Positions 46,509 to 53,750 of a stretch of 64,000 nt of DNA are shown piece after piece. Numbering within the stretch: the stretch's first letter is position 1; each line of letters begins with the position of its first letter. The stretch is taken from contig JAFSJX010000009.1 in NCBI GenBank assembly GCA_017449285.1, forward strand, positions 1 through 64,000, given 5' to 3'. The notes below the pieces were generated by a model. That model was given only the letters and a program-made list of their open reading frames with translations. It made no database searches and was not told the DNA's origin. Both the position numbers and the translations under genes were made by a program. The stretch comes from Treponema sp. GTDB taxonomy: Bacteria > Spirochaetota > Spirochaetia > Treponematales > Treponemataceae.

Positions 46509-48149
46509 ATGGTCACCGAAGTTTTAATTACGATTCGCCCCGAAGATGAAAAAAACGCTGCTTTCATCAAGGAAAAACTTATATCCGCGCTGGCAGAAAA
46601 GGGAATCCGCACAGGCGCATCCGAAATGGTTTTTGTGTTCATCAAAAAATCTATTGATGCGCGACGGGGAAAACTGAAATTCATTATGCGCTATAAAGTG
46701 TATGTTGGCGAACAACCGCAAGAATCCGAAGAGACTTTGCCTGTCTGGAAAAAGGCTGACGGAAAACGGAAAGTCGTTATTGTTGGTGCAGGCCCCGCAG
46801 GATTGTTCGGCGCGCTCAGGCTTTTGGAGGACGGAATTCAGCCGATTATCATTGAGCGGGGGTCTGTTACCACCGAGCGCAAAAAAAACATCGCTTCCAT
46901 TAGTACCAAAGGCGTTGTGGACGAAAACAGCAATTACTGCTTTGGCGAAGGCGGGGCGGGAACATTCAGCGACGGAAAATTATACACGCGGAGCAACAAA
47001 CGCGGAGACATTGGCAGAATTTTGCGTATTTTTACTGCTTTTGGCGCAAATCCTGCAATTTTGACAGACGCGCATCCGCACATCGGCACGGACAAACTGC
47101 CCGGCATCATCAATGCCATGCGCGAAAAAATCATCTCTTGTGGCGGAACATTTTTGTTTGACACAAAATGGATTGGCTTTGAGACAAAAAGTATCGTCGG
47201 CGCGCAAAATCGTTCGGTTGCGGCAGATGTTCTCCCTGTCAGCGTGATTGGCGTTCGCACTCAGCACACAAAGACAGGCGAAGAACAAATCATTCTTGCG
47301 GATGCCGTTATGCTTGCAACCGGACATTCTGCAAACGATGTATACGAACTGATTGCACGTATTGCGCCCGCTGCTCTTGAAGAAAAAATTTTTGCCGTAG
47401 GAGTGCGCGTTGAGCATCCTCGCGAATTGATAGACAAGATTCAGTTTCATGGGAAAAAAATGGCTCAGGCAGCGGAATATCGCTTGACCGCACAGGAAGC
47501 CGGGCGCGGTGTGTACAGTTTTTGTATGTGTCCGGGCGGATTTATCGTTCCTTCAAGTACCGCACCAAACCAAATCGTCATAAACGGAATGTCTGGTGCC
47601 GCCCGCAACAGCCAGTGGAGCAACAGCGCGATTGTCGTGGAGACGCGCCCTGAAGATATTCCCGAAGAATTCAAAATGCTCGCAGAAAAAAATGGTTCTG
47701 CCGCCCTTGCTGGATTGTATTGGCGCACGTGGCTGGAAACAGAAACCGCAAAACACGGAAATGGACAGAAAGCTCCGGCCCAAAGGCTTACGGATTTTCT
47801 TGCGCACAAAAATTCAAAAGATTTGCCGCGCACCAGTTACACGCCGGGCGTAATTTCCAGCCGCCTTGACGAATGGCTTCCCCCGCAGATTTCGGACAGA
47901 TTGCAGGCGGCGTTTAAAGATTTCAACAAAAATATGCGCGGATTTATTTGCGATGACGCGCTCTTGATTGCGAGCGAAACCAGAACCAGTACGCCTGTTC
48001 GTATTCTGCGCGACAAAGATACGATGGAATGTGCGGTTCTCAAAAATGTATATCCCGCTGGCGAAGGAAGCGGCTACAGCGGAGGAATCGTTTCGTCTGC
48101 AATGGACGGGGAAAAAGCCTGTGCCGCAATCTGTAGAAAATTGCGCTGA
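46509..48149 (+). CDS. FAD-dependent dehydrogenase (COG2509 family)
   Basis: The 546-residue protein has an N-terminal domain of about 85 residues ('VLITIRPEDEKNAAFIKEKL'). The FAD-binding Rossmann motif follows, 'VVIVGAGPAGLFGALRLLED' near residues 90-110. Further family blocks are 'NYCFGEGGAGTFSDGKLYTR', 'MLATGHSANDVYELI', 'FCMCPGGFIVPSSTAPNQIV' and the C-terminal 'YPAGEGSGYSGGIVSSAMDG'. This is the widely conserved but uncharacterised COG2509 flavoprotein family. No ribosome-binding site is obvious at the ATG; translation may be coupled to the chemoreceptor gene, whose stop is 9 bases upstream. It converges on the minus-strand gene at 48155. Confidence 0.87.
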   Translation: MVTEVLITIRPEDEKNAAFIKEKLISALAEKGIRTGASEMVFVFIKKSIDARRGKLKFIMRYKVYVGEQPQESEETLPVWKKADGKRKVVIVGAGPAGLFGALRLLEDGIQPIIIERGSVTTERKKNIASISTKGVVDENSNYCFGEGGAGTFSDGKLYTRSNKRGDIGRILRIFTAFGANPAILTDAHPHIGTDKLPGIINAMREKIISCGGTFLFDTKWIGFETKSIVGAQNRSVAADVLPVSVIGVRTQHTKTGEEQIILADAVMLATGHSANDVYELIARIAPAALEEKIFAVGVRVEHPRELIDKIQFHGKKMAQAAEYRLTAQEAGRGVYSFCMCPGGFIVPSSTAPNQIVINGMSGAARNSQWSNSAIVVETRPEDIPEEFKMLAEKNGSAALAGLYWRTWLETETAKHGNGQKAPAQRLTDFLAHKNSKDLPRTSYTPGVISSRLDEWLPPQISDRLQAAFKDFNKNMRGFICDDALLIASETRTSTPVRILRDKDTMECAVLKNVYPAGEGSGYSGGIVSSAMDGEKACAAICRKLR

Positions 48150-48154
48150 TACGA

Positions 48155-48628
48155 TTATTTTTCCGAATTCGGGTAAGTGACCTGCTGTTTTTTGTAATAG
48201 AATCGTTGCATCGACAACTGGCGCTCCACCAAAATCGCAGTCTGCCCCAATACGTCCATCACATCGTCCAGAATCGCGGTGATTTGTTCTTCGGTGGCAA
48301 AACTAATCATGTATTCAAGCGTCCGCTCAGAGATTTCGCGCTTATCGCTGTCAATCCATCCCCCGTACGCCGAAAAAGAAGTGAATCCACATCCGTGCTT
48401 AAAGCAAATTTCATTGATTATGGCACGAGCCTCGTTGATTGCCATTACCTCATCTTGATTGTCCACGTCGTTCAGCCCGATGTACAGACGATACACTTCC
48501 TGCCGCTCCATATCCCCATCGGCGAATGTTTTTTCCGGCTGAATATCCGCAACCCGCGCTCCCAGCACCAGCACGAACAAAAACAAAACCGCAAAGCCAA
48601 ATGTCAACGCAATATTCCAAGTTTTCAT
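48155..48628 (-). CDS. Membrane-anchored protein of unknown function
   Basis: This 157-residue protein has one N-terminal hydrophobic segment ('IALTFGFAVLFLFVLVLGA') that serves as a signal anchor or uncleaved signal. The remainder is soluble and looks like a ferredoxin-like alpha/beta fold: 'EVYRLYIGLNDVDNQDEV', then 'FKHGCGFTSFSAYGGWID' and 'EYMISFATEEQITAILDDV'. It resembles small periplasmic domains of the DUF3574 type, but I am not sure. A GGAG ribosome-binding site precedes the ATG. It lies 34 bases downstream of the lipid-kinase gene start side on the opposite end of the pair and does not clearly belong to an operon. Confidence 0.6.
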   Translation of the reverse strand: MKTWNIALTFGFAVLFLFVLVLGARVADIQPEKTFADGDMERQEVYRLYIGLNDVDNQDEVMAINEARAIINEICFKHGCGFTSFSAYGGWIDSDKREISERTLEYMISFATEEQITAILDDVMDVLGQTAILVERQLSMQRFYYKKQQVTYPNSEK

Positions 48629-48662
48629 TTTTTCTTCTCCAAAAGCGATACAAACTCAGCCA

Positions 48663-49583
48663 TTATGCCAGCACCGTCAGTTTCTGTGGCAAAATTTCTA
48701 CGGTAAGATTTGTATTTTCACCCAATGCCTCGCCATCAAAGTGACAGGTCTGCGCGTCTTTGCACGTCACTTCAATTTTTTGGCAGGTGATTTCTTTGAA
48801 CTTTTTGAATTTATTCTGCAAGCCAAGCAAGATAAACGGAAATACCAAAAATCCTGCCCATCGTTTCATCCCTGTTGCATATCCTACGGAAAGTTTGCCG
48901 TCATCATTTGTCGCATTCGGAGCCATGGGAATTCCGCCGCCCTCTGTCCGACAATTCATAAAAGCAAGGTAAAACACATCTTTGAGCGCGATTTCTTCTT
49001 TGTCGTCAATACGGATTTTTGCATCCGTACACTGAAGATGAGACAGCGTATCTAATGCCGCCACCAAATAAATCATCGTTCCCAGTTTGAGTTTGTTGAG
49101 CAGTTTTTTGTATGATGCCGTATCAGCCTTCCGTCCGATAACCGCATCCATACCGATTCCGCAGCTGATGCCAAAAATGTGCTGGCTGCCGTCCGCTTTG
49201 GTCACTTGCCCCAAGTCAATTTTGCGTTTGCCTGTGGCGGCAAGAATTTTCTTCAGCGTCTTTTTGTAATTTTTGTTCACTCCGATTCCGCGCGCAAAAT
49301 CATTTCCGCTGCCTGTGGGAATCAATCCCAGTTTGAGCGCGTCAAAATTTGTAATGCCGTTTAAGACCGCATTCATCGTGCCATCGCCACCCATTACGAT
49401 AAAACGCGCGTCGGGGTCTCCCAAGTTGCACACTTCCTGTACGATTTCTGCCGCGCGATGATTTGACGATGACTTCCAGTACCGATACTGAATGCCGCGC
49501 GCTTTGAGAATCTTTTCAATCTTCGGGAACAGACGAACAGCACGTCCTCCGCCCCCGTGGTCAGAAATTAAAATATAGTACAT
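48663..49583 (-). CDS. Diacylglycerol kinase-family lipid kinase
   Basis: This 306-residue protein has the DAGK catalytic domain: 'RFIVMGGDGTMNAVLNGI' (GGDGT), 'KLGLIPTGSGNDFARGIG' (the P-x-G-S-x-N-D-F/A motif) and 'DGKLSVGYATGMKRWAGF'. The C-terminal half includes 'CHFDGEALGENTNLTVEILP', usual for YegS/DgkB-like enzymes. It would phosphorylate diacylglycerol or a related lipid at the inner membrane. The N-terminal nucleotide loop 'SDHGGGGRAVR' is a variant of the usual 'NPxSGxGxA'. The start at 49583 lacks a strong ribosome-binding site and is preceded by several small hairpins. Confidence 0.85.
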   Translation of the reverse strand: MYYILISDHGGGGRAVRLFPKIEKILKARGIQYRYWKSSSNHRAAEIVQEVCNLGDPDARFIVMGGDGTMNAVLNGITNFDALKLGLIPTGSGNDFARGIGVNKNYKKTLKKILAATGKRKIDLGQVTKADGSQHIFGISCGIGMDAVIGRKADTASYKKLLNKLKLGTMIYLVAALDTLSHLQCTDAKIRIDDKEEIALKDVFYLAFMNCRTEGGGIPMAPNATNDDGKLSVGYATGMKRWAGFLVFPFILLGLQNKFKKFKEITCQKIEVTCKDAQTCHFDGEALGENTNLTVEILPQKLTVLA

Positions 49584-49622
49584 ACTACCAGAAGCGGCAT
49601 GGAGGCCGCTTGAAAAGCCGAG

Positions 49623-49680
49623 ACAGTTTGCGAAAGCAAACTGTTGGATTTAAGATAGACAGGAGGTTTATCTTAAATCC
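49623..49680. repeat. Two perfect hairpins at the end of kduI
   Basis: ACAGTTTGC/GCAAACTGT with a GAAA loop (49623-49644) is a 9-base stem. GGATTTAAGATA (49646-49657) pairs with TATCTTAAATCC (49669-49680) over 12 bases, and the second arm holds the final codons of kduI and part of its stop. Neither stem is followed by a T-run on the kduI strand. Confidence 0.65.
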
Positions 49681-50510
49681 GGAGTGCGAATCCAGTCTTG
49701 GTCGGTGTAGGTACGATTTTCGCCACCCATGCTCCAGATGAAAGTGTAGTTGCTCGTGCCACAGCCAGAGTGAATTGACCAACTGGGATTGATAACCGCT
49801 TCATCGTTGTGCATGACAATGTGACGTGTTTCCTGCGGCTCGCCCATGATGTGGAATACAACCTGGTCTTCGGGGAAGTCAAAGTAAAAGTACACTTCCA
49901 TGCGGCGTTCGTGCGTGTGAGCGGGCATCGTGTTCCAGACTGAACCTGTTTCCAGATGAGTCATGCCCATTGAAAGTTGGCATGTCTCCAGCACGGACGG
50001 ATGAATGTATTGGTTAATCGTACGGTCATTACTTTCTGCGGCAGTTCCCATGTGCAGGTGATTCGCCTGTTCGTAGGAGATGATGCGGCTGGGATAGGTG
50101 CAGTGCGCGGGCGTTGAGTTCATGTAGAATTTGGCAGGATTTTTCTTTTCCTTGCTTTCCAGAATGACTTCTTTTGTGCCTGCGCCAAGGTAGAGAGCGT
50201 CGTAGTGGTTCACCTCAAAAGTAACGCCGTCTGCAATTACAATGCCGTCGCCCCCAATGTTAATCATGCCCAGTTCGCGACGCTGAAGGAAATAGTCCAC
50301 GCCAAAGTCTTTCATTGCGTCAATGTTTTTGTCCAGTTTGATTTTTTTGTCAACCGGCATTGCGCCCAGCGTAACGATGCGGTCAATATGACTGTACACA
50401 GCCGTCACATCATTCTTTACAAAAATGTTCTGCACCAGAAATTCCTTGCGGATTTCTTCAGTTGTCATACGTTTAAAAGGCTCTTTGCCTGTTGAATAAC
50501 GAATATCCAT
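49668..50510 (-). CDS. kduI: 5-dehydro-4-deoxy-D-glucuronate isomerase
   Basis: This 280-residue cupin isomerase has the family's usual length. It converts 5-dehydro-4-deoxy-D-glucuronate, made from the unsaturated uronates released by pectate lyases, to 2-deoxy-D-glycero-3-hexulosonate-type ketouronate. The metal site is visible as 'MPAHTHERRMEVYFYF' (His-x-His-x4-Glu) and 'WSIHSGCGTSNYTFIW'. Conserved blocks 'PVDKKIKLDKNIDAMKDFGV' and 'ELGMINIGGDGIV' agree. An AGGAGA ribosome-binding site precedes the ATG, and a TATAAT (50547-50542, minus strand) lies about 30 bases upstream. It is the intracellular partner of the CE8-PL1 lipoprotein, although 15 kb away. Confidence 0.95.
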   Translation of the reverse strand: MDIRYSTGKEPFKRMTTEEIRKEFLVQNIFVKNDVTAVYSHIDRIVTLGAMPVDKKIKLDKNIDAMKDFGVDYFLQRRELGMINIGGDGIVIADGVTFEVNHYDALYLGAGTKEVILESKEKKNPAKFYMNSTPAHCTYPSRIISYEQANHLHMGTAAESNDRTINQYIHPSVLETCQLSMGMTHLETGSVWNTMPAHTHERRMEVYFYFDFPEDQVVFHIMGEPQETRHIVMHNDEAVINPSWSIHSGCGTSNYTFIWSMGGENRTYTDQDWIRTPDLR

Positions 50511-50646
50511 TATTTTCTCCTAAACCCGTATTTGCGGGATAATTATACTATTTTATCATATTTATGGAGAATTGCAAAGTATAAGTATTTTATTGTAAAA
50601 AAATTGCTGGAGCTGATATATTTTTTGACAAAACTGATGTTTTTTG

Positions 50647-50675
50647 CTTGTGAGAAAGGGAATTTTGGAGTAAAA
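50647..50675 (+). promoter_or_regulatory. Promoter of the M15 peptidase gene
   Basis: TTGTGA (50647-50652), a 17-base spacer and TAAAAT (50670-50675) repeat exactly the hexamers and spacing seen at 8643-8671. AGGAGA at 50691-50696 is the nearest ribosome-binding sequence, 15 bases before the ATG at 50712. Confidence 0.5.
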
Positions 50676-50711
50676 TTCAGTTTTAGATGAAGGAGATGTA
50701 GTCCTTATATT

Positions 50712-51437
50712 ATGAAGAAACTCATTCTTGTATGTACTCTTGCAGGAATCCTGCTGGCTTCGGGATTTGCTGCTGGAAGTGTTTTTTCTGACTGGAAAGC
50801 AGGAACTCCAGTCACAGCAGAAGAAATCGCCGCGTATGGAGAAGCAAAATGCTTTGCCGCAGAAGAAATCAGCAATAAAATTTTTGCGCGTATGCAGAAG
50901 AAATCTTTCCGCGAAGACTGTACTGTTCCCCGCACGGATTTGCGCTATATCCGTACGCTGCATTATGATACGGACGGCACGATTTATCTTGGGGAAATGG
51001 TCTGCAACAAAGCCATTGCCACTGACCTTATAGAAATCTTTCGCGAACTGTACAAAAACAAATATCCGATTCAGCGTATGGTTCTAATTGATGACTACAA
51101 TGCCAGCGAAGAAGAAGCGATGCGCGACAACAATAGTTTTTGCTTTTGTTTCGGTACGGTTGCCAATACAAAAGTTCCTTCGGCTCACGCAAAGGGGCTT
51201 TCGGTGGATATAAATCCGCTTTACAATCCTTATTTTAACGACATGGGTGACGGACTTCGCCTTGTTGAACCGCCTACGGGTGAACCATACCTTGACCGAA
51301 AGAAGAATTTTCCCTACAAGATTGTCAAAAACGATTTGTGCTATAAATTATTTATTGCGCACGGATTTGAATGGGCTGGCGAGCGCACAAAGCGAACCGA
51401 TTACAAGCATTTTGAGAAAAAACTAAAATCGCGCTAA
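50712..51437 (+). CDS. M15-family D,D-/L,D-carboxypeptidase-like protein
   Basis: This 241-residue exported protein has a signal peptide ('KLILVCTLAGILLASGFAAG'). The zinc-peptidase motifs of family M15 are present: 'SAHAKGLSVDINPLYNPY' (S-x-H-x6-D) near residues 157-174, and 'GFEWAGERTKRTDYKHFEK' at the C-terminus, with the second His. Upstream 'IFRELYKNKYPIQRMVLIDD' is the usual helix-strand pair of the fold. It should trim peptidoglycan stem peptides in the periplasm. It is flanked by divergent and convergent genes and stands alone; the ribosome-binding site is unusually far from the ATG. Confidence 0.85.
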   Translation: MKKLILVCTLAGILLASGFAAGSVFSDWKAGTPVTAEEIAAYGEAKCFAAEEISNKIFARMQKKSFREDCTVPRTDLRYIRTLHYDTDGTIYLGEMVCNKAIATDLIEIFRELYKNKYPIQRMVLIDDYNASEEEAMRDNNSFCFCFGTVANTKVPSAHAKGLSVDINPLYNPYFNDMGDGLRLVEPPTGEPYLDRKKNFPYKIVKNDLCYKLFIAHGFEWAGERTKRTDYKHFEKKLKSR

Positions 51438-51456
51438 TCCGCAAGATGCCGATGGC

Positions 51457-52194
51457 TTAGATTATTCCGCCGTTTACCCCGATGACCTGCCGCGTAATGT
51501 AACCTGCTCCTTCACTGAGCAAAAATACTGCGAGTGCGGCAACTTCTTCCGCCTTTCCTGCGCGTGCCATCGGAATGGTGGGCAGAATGTGTTCCAAAGG
51601 CGCATCCTTAATCATTTCTGTCTCAATGATACCTGGCGCAATACAGTTCACCGTGATTTTGCGGCTGGCAAGTTCCACGGCAAGGGCTTTTGTCGCGCCG
51701 ATGATTCCCGCTTTGGACGCGCTGTAGTTTACCTGTCCGCGGTTTCCCATCACGCCAGAAACGCTTGAAATCGTGATGATGCGACCCTGTTTTTTTCGGC
51801 ACAGCGGCATGACAAGTGGTTTCAGCACATTGTAAAATCCGTCCAGATTGGTATGAATCACGCTGTCCCAGTTTTCATCGGTAAGCGCAGGAAAAGCATT
51901 GTCCGCACAGATACCCGCATTGCACACAATTCCCCAGAACGCGCCGTTTTCTTCGCTCCACGCTTCTAGTTTTGCGGCACAGTCAGCACGGTCAGCCACG
52001 TTAAACTGTAAAGCCGTTGCTTTTCCTCCTGCGGCAGTTATTTCCGCAATGAGCGCATCTACTTTTTCCTTTCCATGATTATAATGCGCTACCACTTCAT
52101 ATCCCGCCTGAGCTGCCGCAAGCGCAATCGCCCTGCCGATGCCGCCTGATGCGCCTGTAACGAGAACTTTCTTTCCTGTGTTTTCTACCGCCAT
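51457..52194 (-). CDS. fabG: 3-oxoacyl-ACP reductase, ApeQ/FabG-like
   Basis: This 245-residue short-chain dehydrogenase has the NADPH motif 'VTGASGGIGRAIAL', 'CNAGICADNAF', the Ser-Tyr-Lys site 'SSVSGVMGNRGQVNYSASKAG', and a C-terminus 'GYITRQVIGVNGGII'. The phrases 'HTNLDGFYNVLKPLVMP' and 'ITRQVI.VNGG' are characteristic of the ketoreductase of aryl-polyene clusters as I know them. This makes it the likely partner of the ketosynthase and dehydratase at 42428-44063. A KduD-type reductase for pectin catabolism was considered but lacks those blocks. AAAGGAG precedes the ATG. It is divergent from the barrel-protein gene at 52406. Confidence 0.85.
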   Translation of the reverse strand: MAVENTGKKVLVTGASGGIGRAIALAAAQAGYEVVAHYNHGKEKVDALIAEITAAGGKATALQFNVADRADCAAKLEAWSEENGAFWGIVCNAGICADNAFPALTDENWDSVIHTNLDGFYNVLKPLVMPLCRKKQGRIITISSVSGVMGNRGQVNYSASKAGIIGATKALAVELASRKITVNCIAPGIIETEMIKDAPLEHILPTIPMARAGKAEEVAALAVFLLSEGAGYITRQVIGVNGGII

Positions 52195-52333
52195 AGTGTA
52201 CGCTCCTTTTGCGCCTTAAACAAATACTATCACAGATGCGCAAAAAAATCAAAATTGCCAGAAGATTTCTCGGCTAAAAACAAATTGCTTTTTCTTTTCC
52301 ACGAATTTTTTGCTTTTCGCCATAAATTCGGCA

Positions 52334-52366
52334 TTTTGAATAAAATTTTGATATTTTTATTCAAAA
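52334..52366. promoter_or_regulatory. 12-base inverted repeat between divergent genes
   Basis: TTTTGAATAAAA (52334-52345) and TTTTATTCAAAA (52355-52366) are perfect inverted repeats around 9 bases, in the 211-base gap between fabG and the barrel-protein gene. A second, looser pair, CGAATTT/AAATTCG, lies just upstream. It could be an operator or an AT-rich structured leader. Confidence 0.5.
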
Positions 52367-52405
52367 ATCACTTCAATAATGAAGCATACAAAAAGGAGGA
52401 CGGTT

Positions 52406-53710
52406 ATGAGTCTTGGGAAAAAGATTGGTATGACGCTTTGTGCTGCTGGGTTGCTTGCTGGGCTTGGAGCGCGGGCGTTTGCGGTAGACATCAAGGCAAA
52501 TGTGATGATGCGCGGCGACTTGATGCGATTTGAAAAGGACAAGAAAACCGGTGATACAGAATATGGCTGGCTGCTGAATAATCCGGTGCTTCAGAAAGAT
52601 AATCCGGGTGACGGACTTATTCTTGAGGTGGATGCTGGTATTGCTGGTGCGCATTTGGCAATGTGGTATAAGAGTGCGGTTCAGGCAAATAAAGGTACTA
52701 CTGATTACGATGATGACGACTGGCTTGCATATTTCCGCAGAACATACGTGTGGTTTAAGCCCGTTGACCAACTCAAAATTCAGGTTGGCTACGTTGGTTG
52801 TGACAAGCACTTTAAGGAGAAAATTGATGAATGGAAAGTGGGCAATCCTTTTGCGCTGACTGAGCGTGATTGGTATGTGCATCCTGCCTACATAAATAAC
52901 AATGATGCAGAAGGCTGGGGCTTTGGCGTTGAATTCCGTCCGATTGATCAGTTAGTGTTCAATGCGGCAATCACTCCTGGTAAAAAAGGCTCTGTGGCAA
53001 CTGATCCTGTTGATGTGAACAAGGTTGGCATGAGCGAAAAAGCTTCTATATATAAAAAGACTGGTAGCGACACGGTAATTGCTCCGTGGGGTGCTGGTGT
53101 GGTATACTACTGGCGTGATGGCATTGAGTTTGAGGCATCTTTCCGTGACGGTGGAAAAAATGCTGGAGGTGACGGCTGGCGCGTTGTCCGATTGGGCGCA
53201 GGTATAAAGAACGAAAAGACCTATTCGTTCATTCAGCCGATTTTCGGTATTGACTACAAGGCTGCTGATGATGCATGGAAACTGAACGGTATGTGTTTTG
53301 ACCTGTACAGCGAGTATTATTTGGATGCATGGACATTCATTCTGCATGCTCCCCTTACGTTGCGCTGGTCTGGCGATGATAACGACATGAACTATCTTGA
53401 AGCCACACTCAAAGCAAAGTACAACACAGGCTCTCACGGCAATATGGACGATGTTTCTCCCTACATTCAGATAGGTTCAAATAGAGATGATGCCGTTTAT
53501 GATGCAAAAGACCGCGCATGGCGCCTTAACAGCGATTTTTCCAATACATTCAATCTGAGTTATGTGCTTGGTGTAAACTTTAAGGTTGCGATTGCAGAAA
53601 TCGATGTTGGCGTAAAATACGATATGCTTTCTACATTCGTCCAGAATGCAGATGGCGGAAAGAGCTGGAAATTCAGCGTTCCGTTCTTGGTTAAAATCAA
53701 GAATTTCTAA
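52406..53710 (+). CDS. Putative outer-membrane beta-barrel protein
   Basis: This 434-residue protein has a cleavable signal peptide 'KKIGMTLCAAGLLAGLGARAFA'. The mature sequence alternates polar and aromatic residues in short strands ('AHLAMWYKSAVQAN', 'LAYFRRTYVWFKPVDQLKIQ', 'AEGWGFGVEFRPIDQLVFNA'). It ends with 'WKFSVPFLVKIKNF', whose terminal Phe is a common barrel-assembly signal. No spirochaete porin family was securely recognised. The ATG at 52406 follows AAGGAGG and starts the signal peptide; an in-frame ATG at 52379 is less likely. The repeat lipoprotein at 53751 follows 40 bases later, suggesting a joint outer-membrane function such as glycan uptake. Confidence 0.7.
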   Translation: MSLGKKIGMTLCAAGLLAGLGARAFAVDIKANVMMRGDLMRFEKDKKTGDTEYGWLLNNPVLQKDNPGDGLILEVDAGIAGAHLAMWYKSAVQANKGTTDYDDDDWLAYFRRTYVWFKPVDQLKIQVGYVGCDKHFKEKIDEWKVGNPFALTERDWYVHPAYINNNDAEGWGFGVEFRPIDQLVFNAAITPGKKGSVATDPVDVNKVGMSEKASIYKKTGSDTVIAPWGAGVVYYWRDGIEFEASFRDGGKNAGGDGWRVVRLGAGIKNEKTYSFIQPIFGIDYKAADDAWKLNGMCFDLYSEYYLDAWTFILHAPLTLRWSGDDNDMNYLEATLKAKYNTGSHGNMDDVSPYIQIGSNRDDAVYDAKDRAWRLNSDFSNTFNLSYVLGVNFKVAIAEIDVGVKYDMLSTFVQNADGGKSWKFSVPFLVKIKNF

Positions 53711-53750
53711 ACAAATTGGGTTATAGCAAATAATTAAGGAGGATATAATT

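Noticed and set aside
51457-52194. KduD (pectin-pathway reductase) as identity of the short-chain dehydrogenase
   Set aside because: Tempting because kduI is near, but the 'HTNLDGFYNVL' and 'ITRQVI' blocks fit aryl-polyene ketoreductases, and the genes are in different units.
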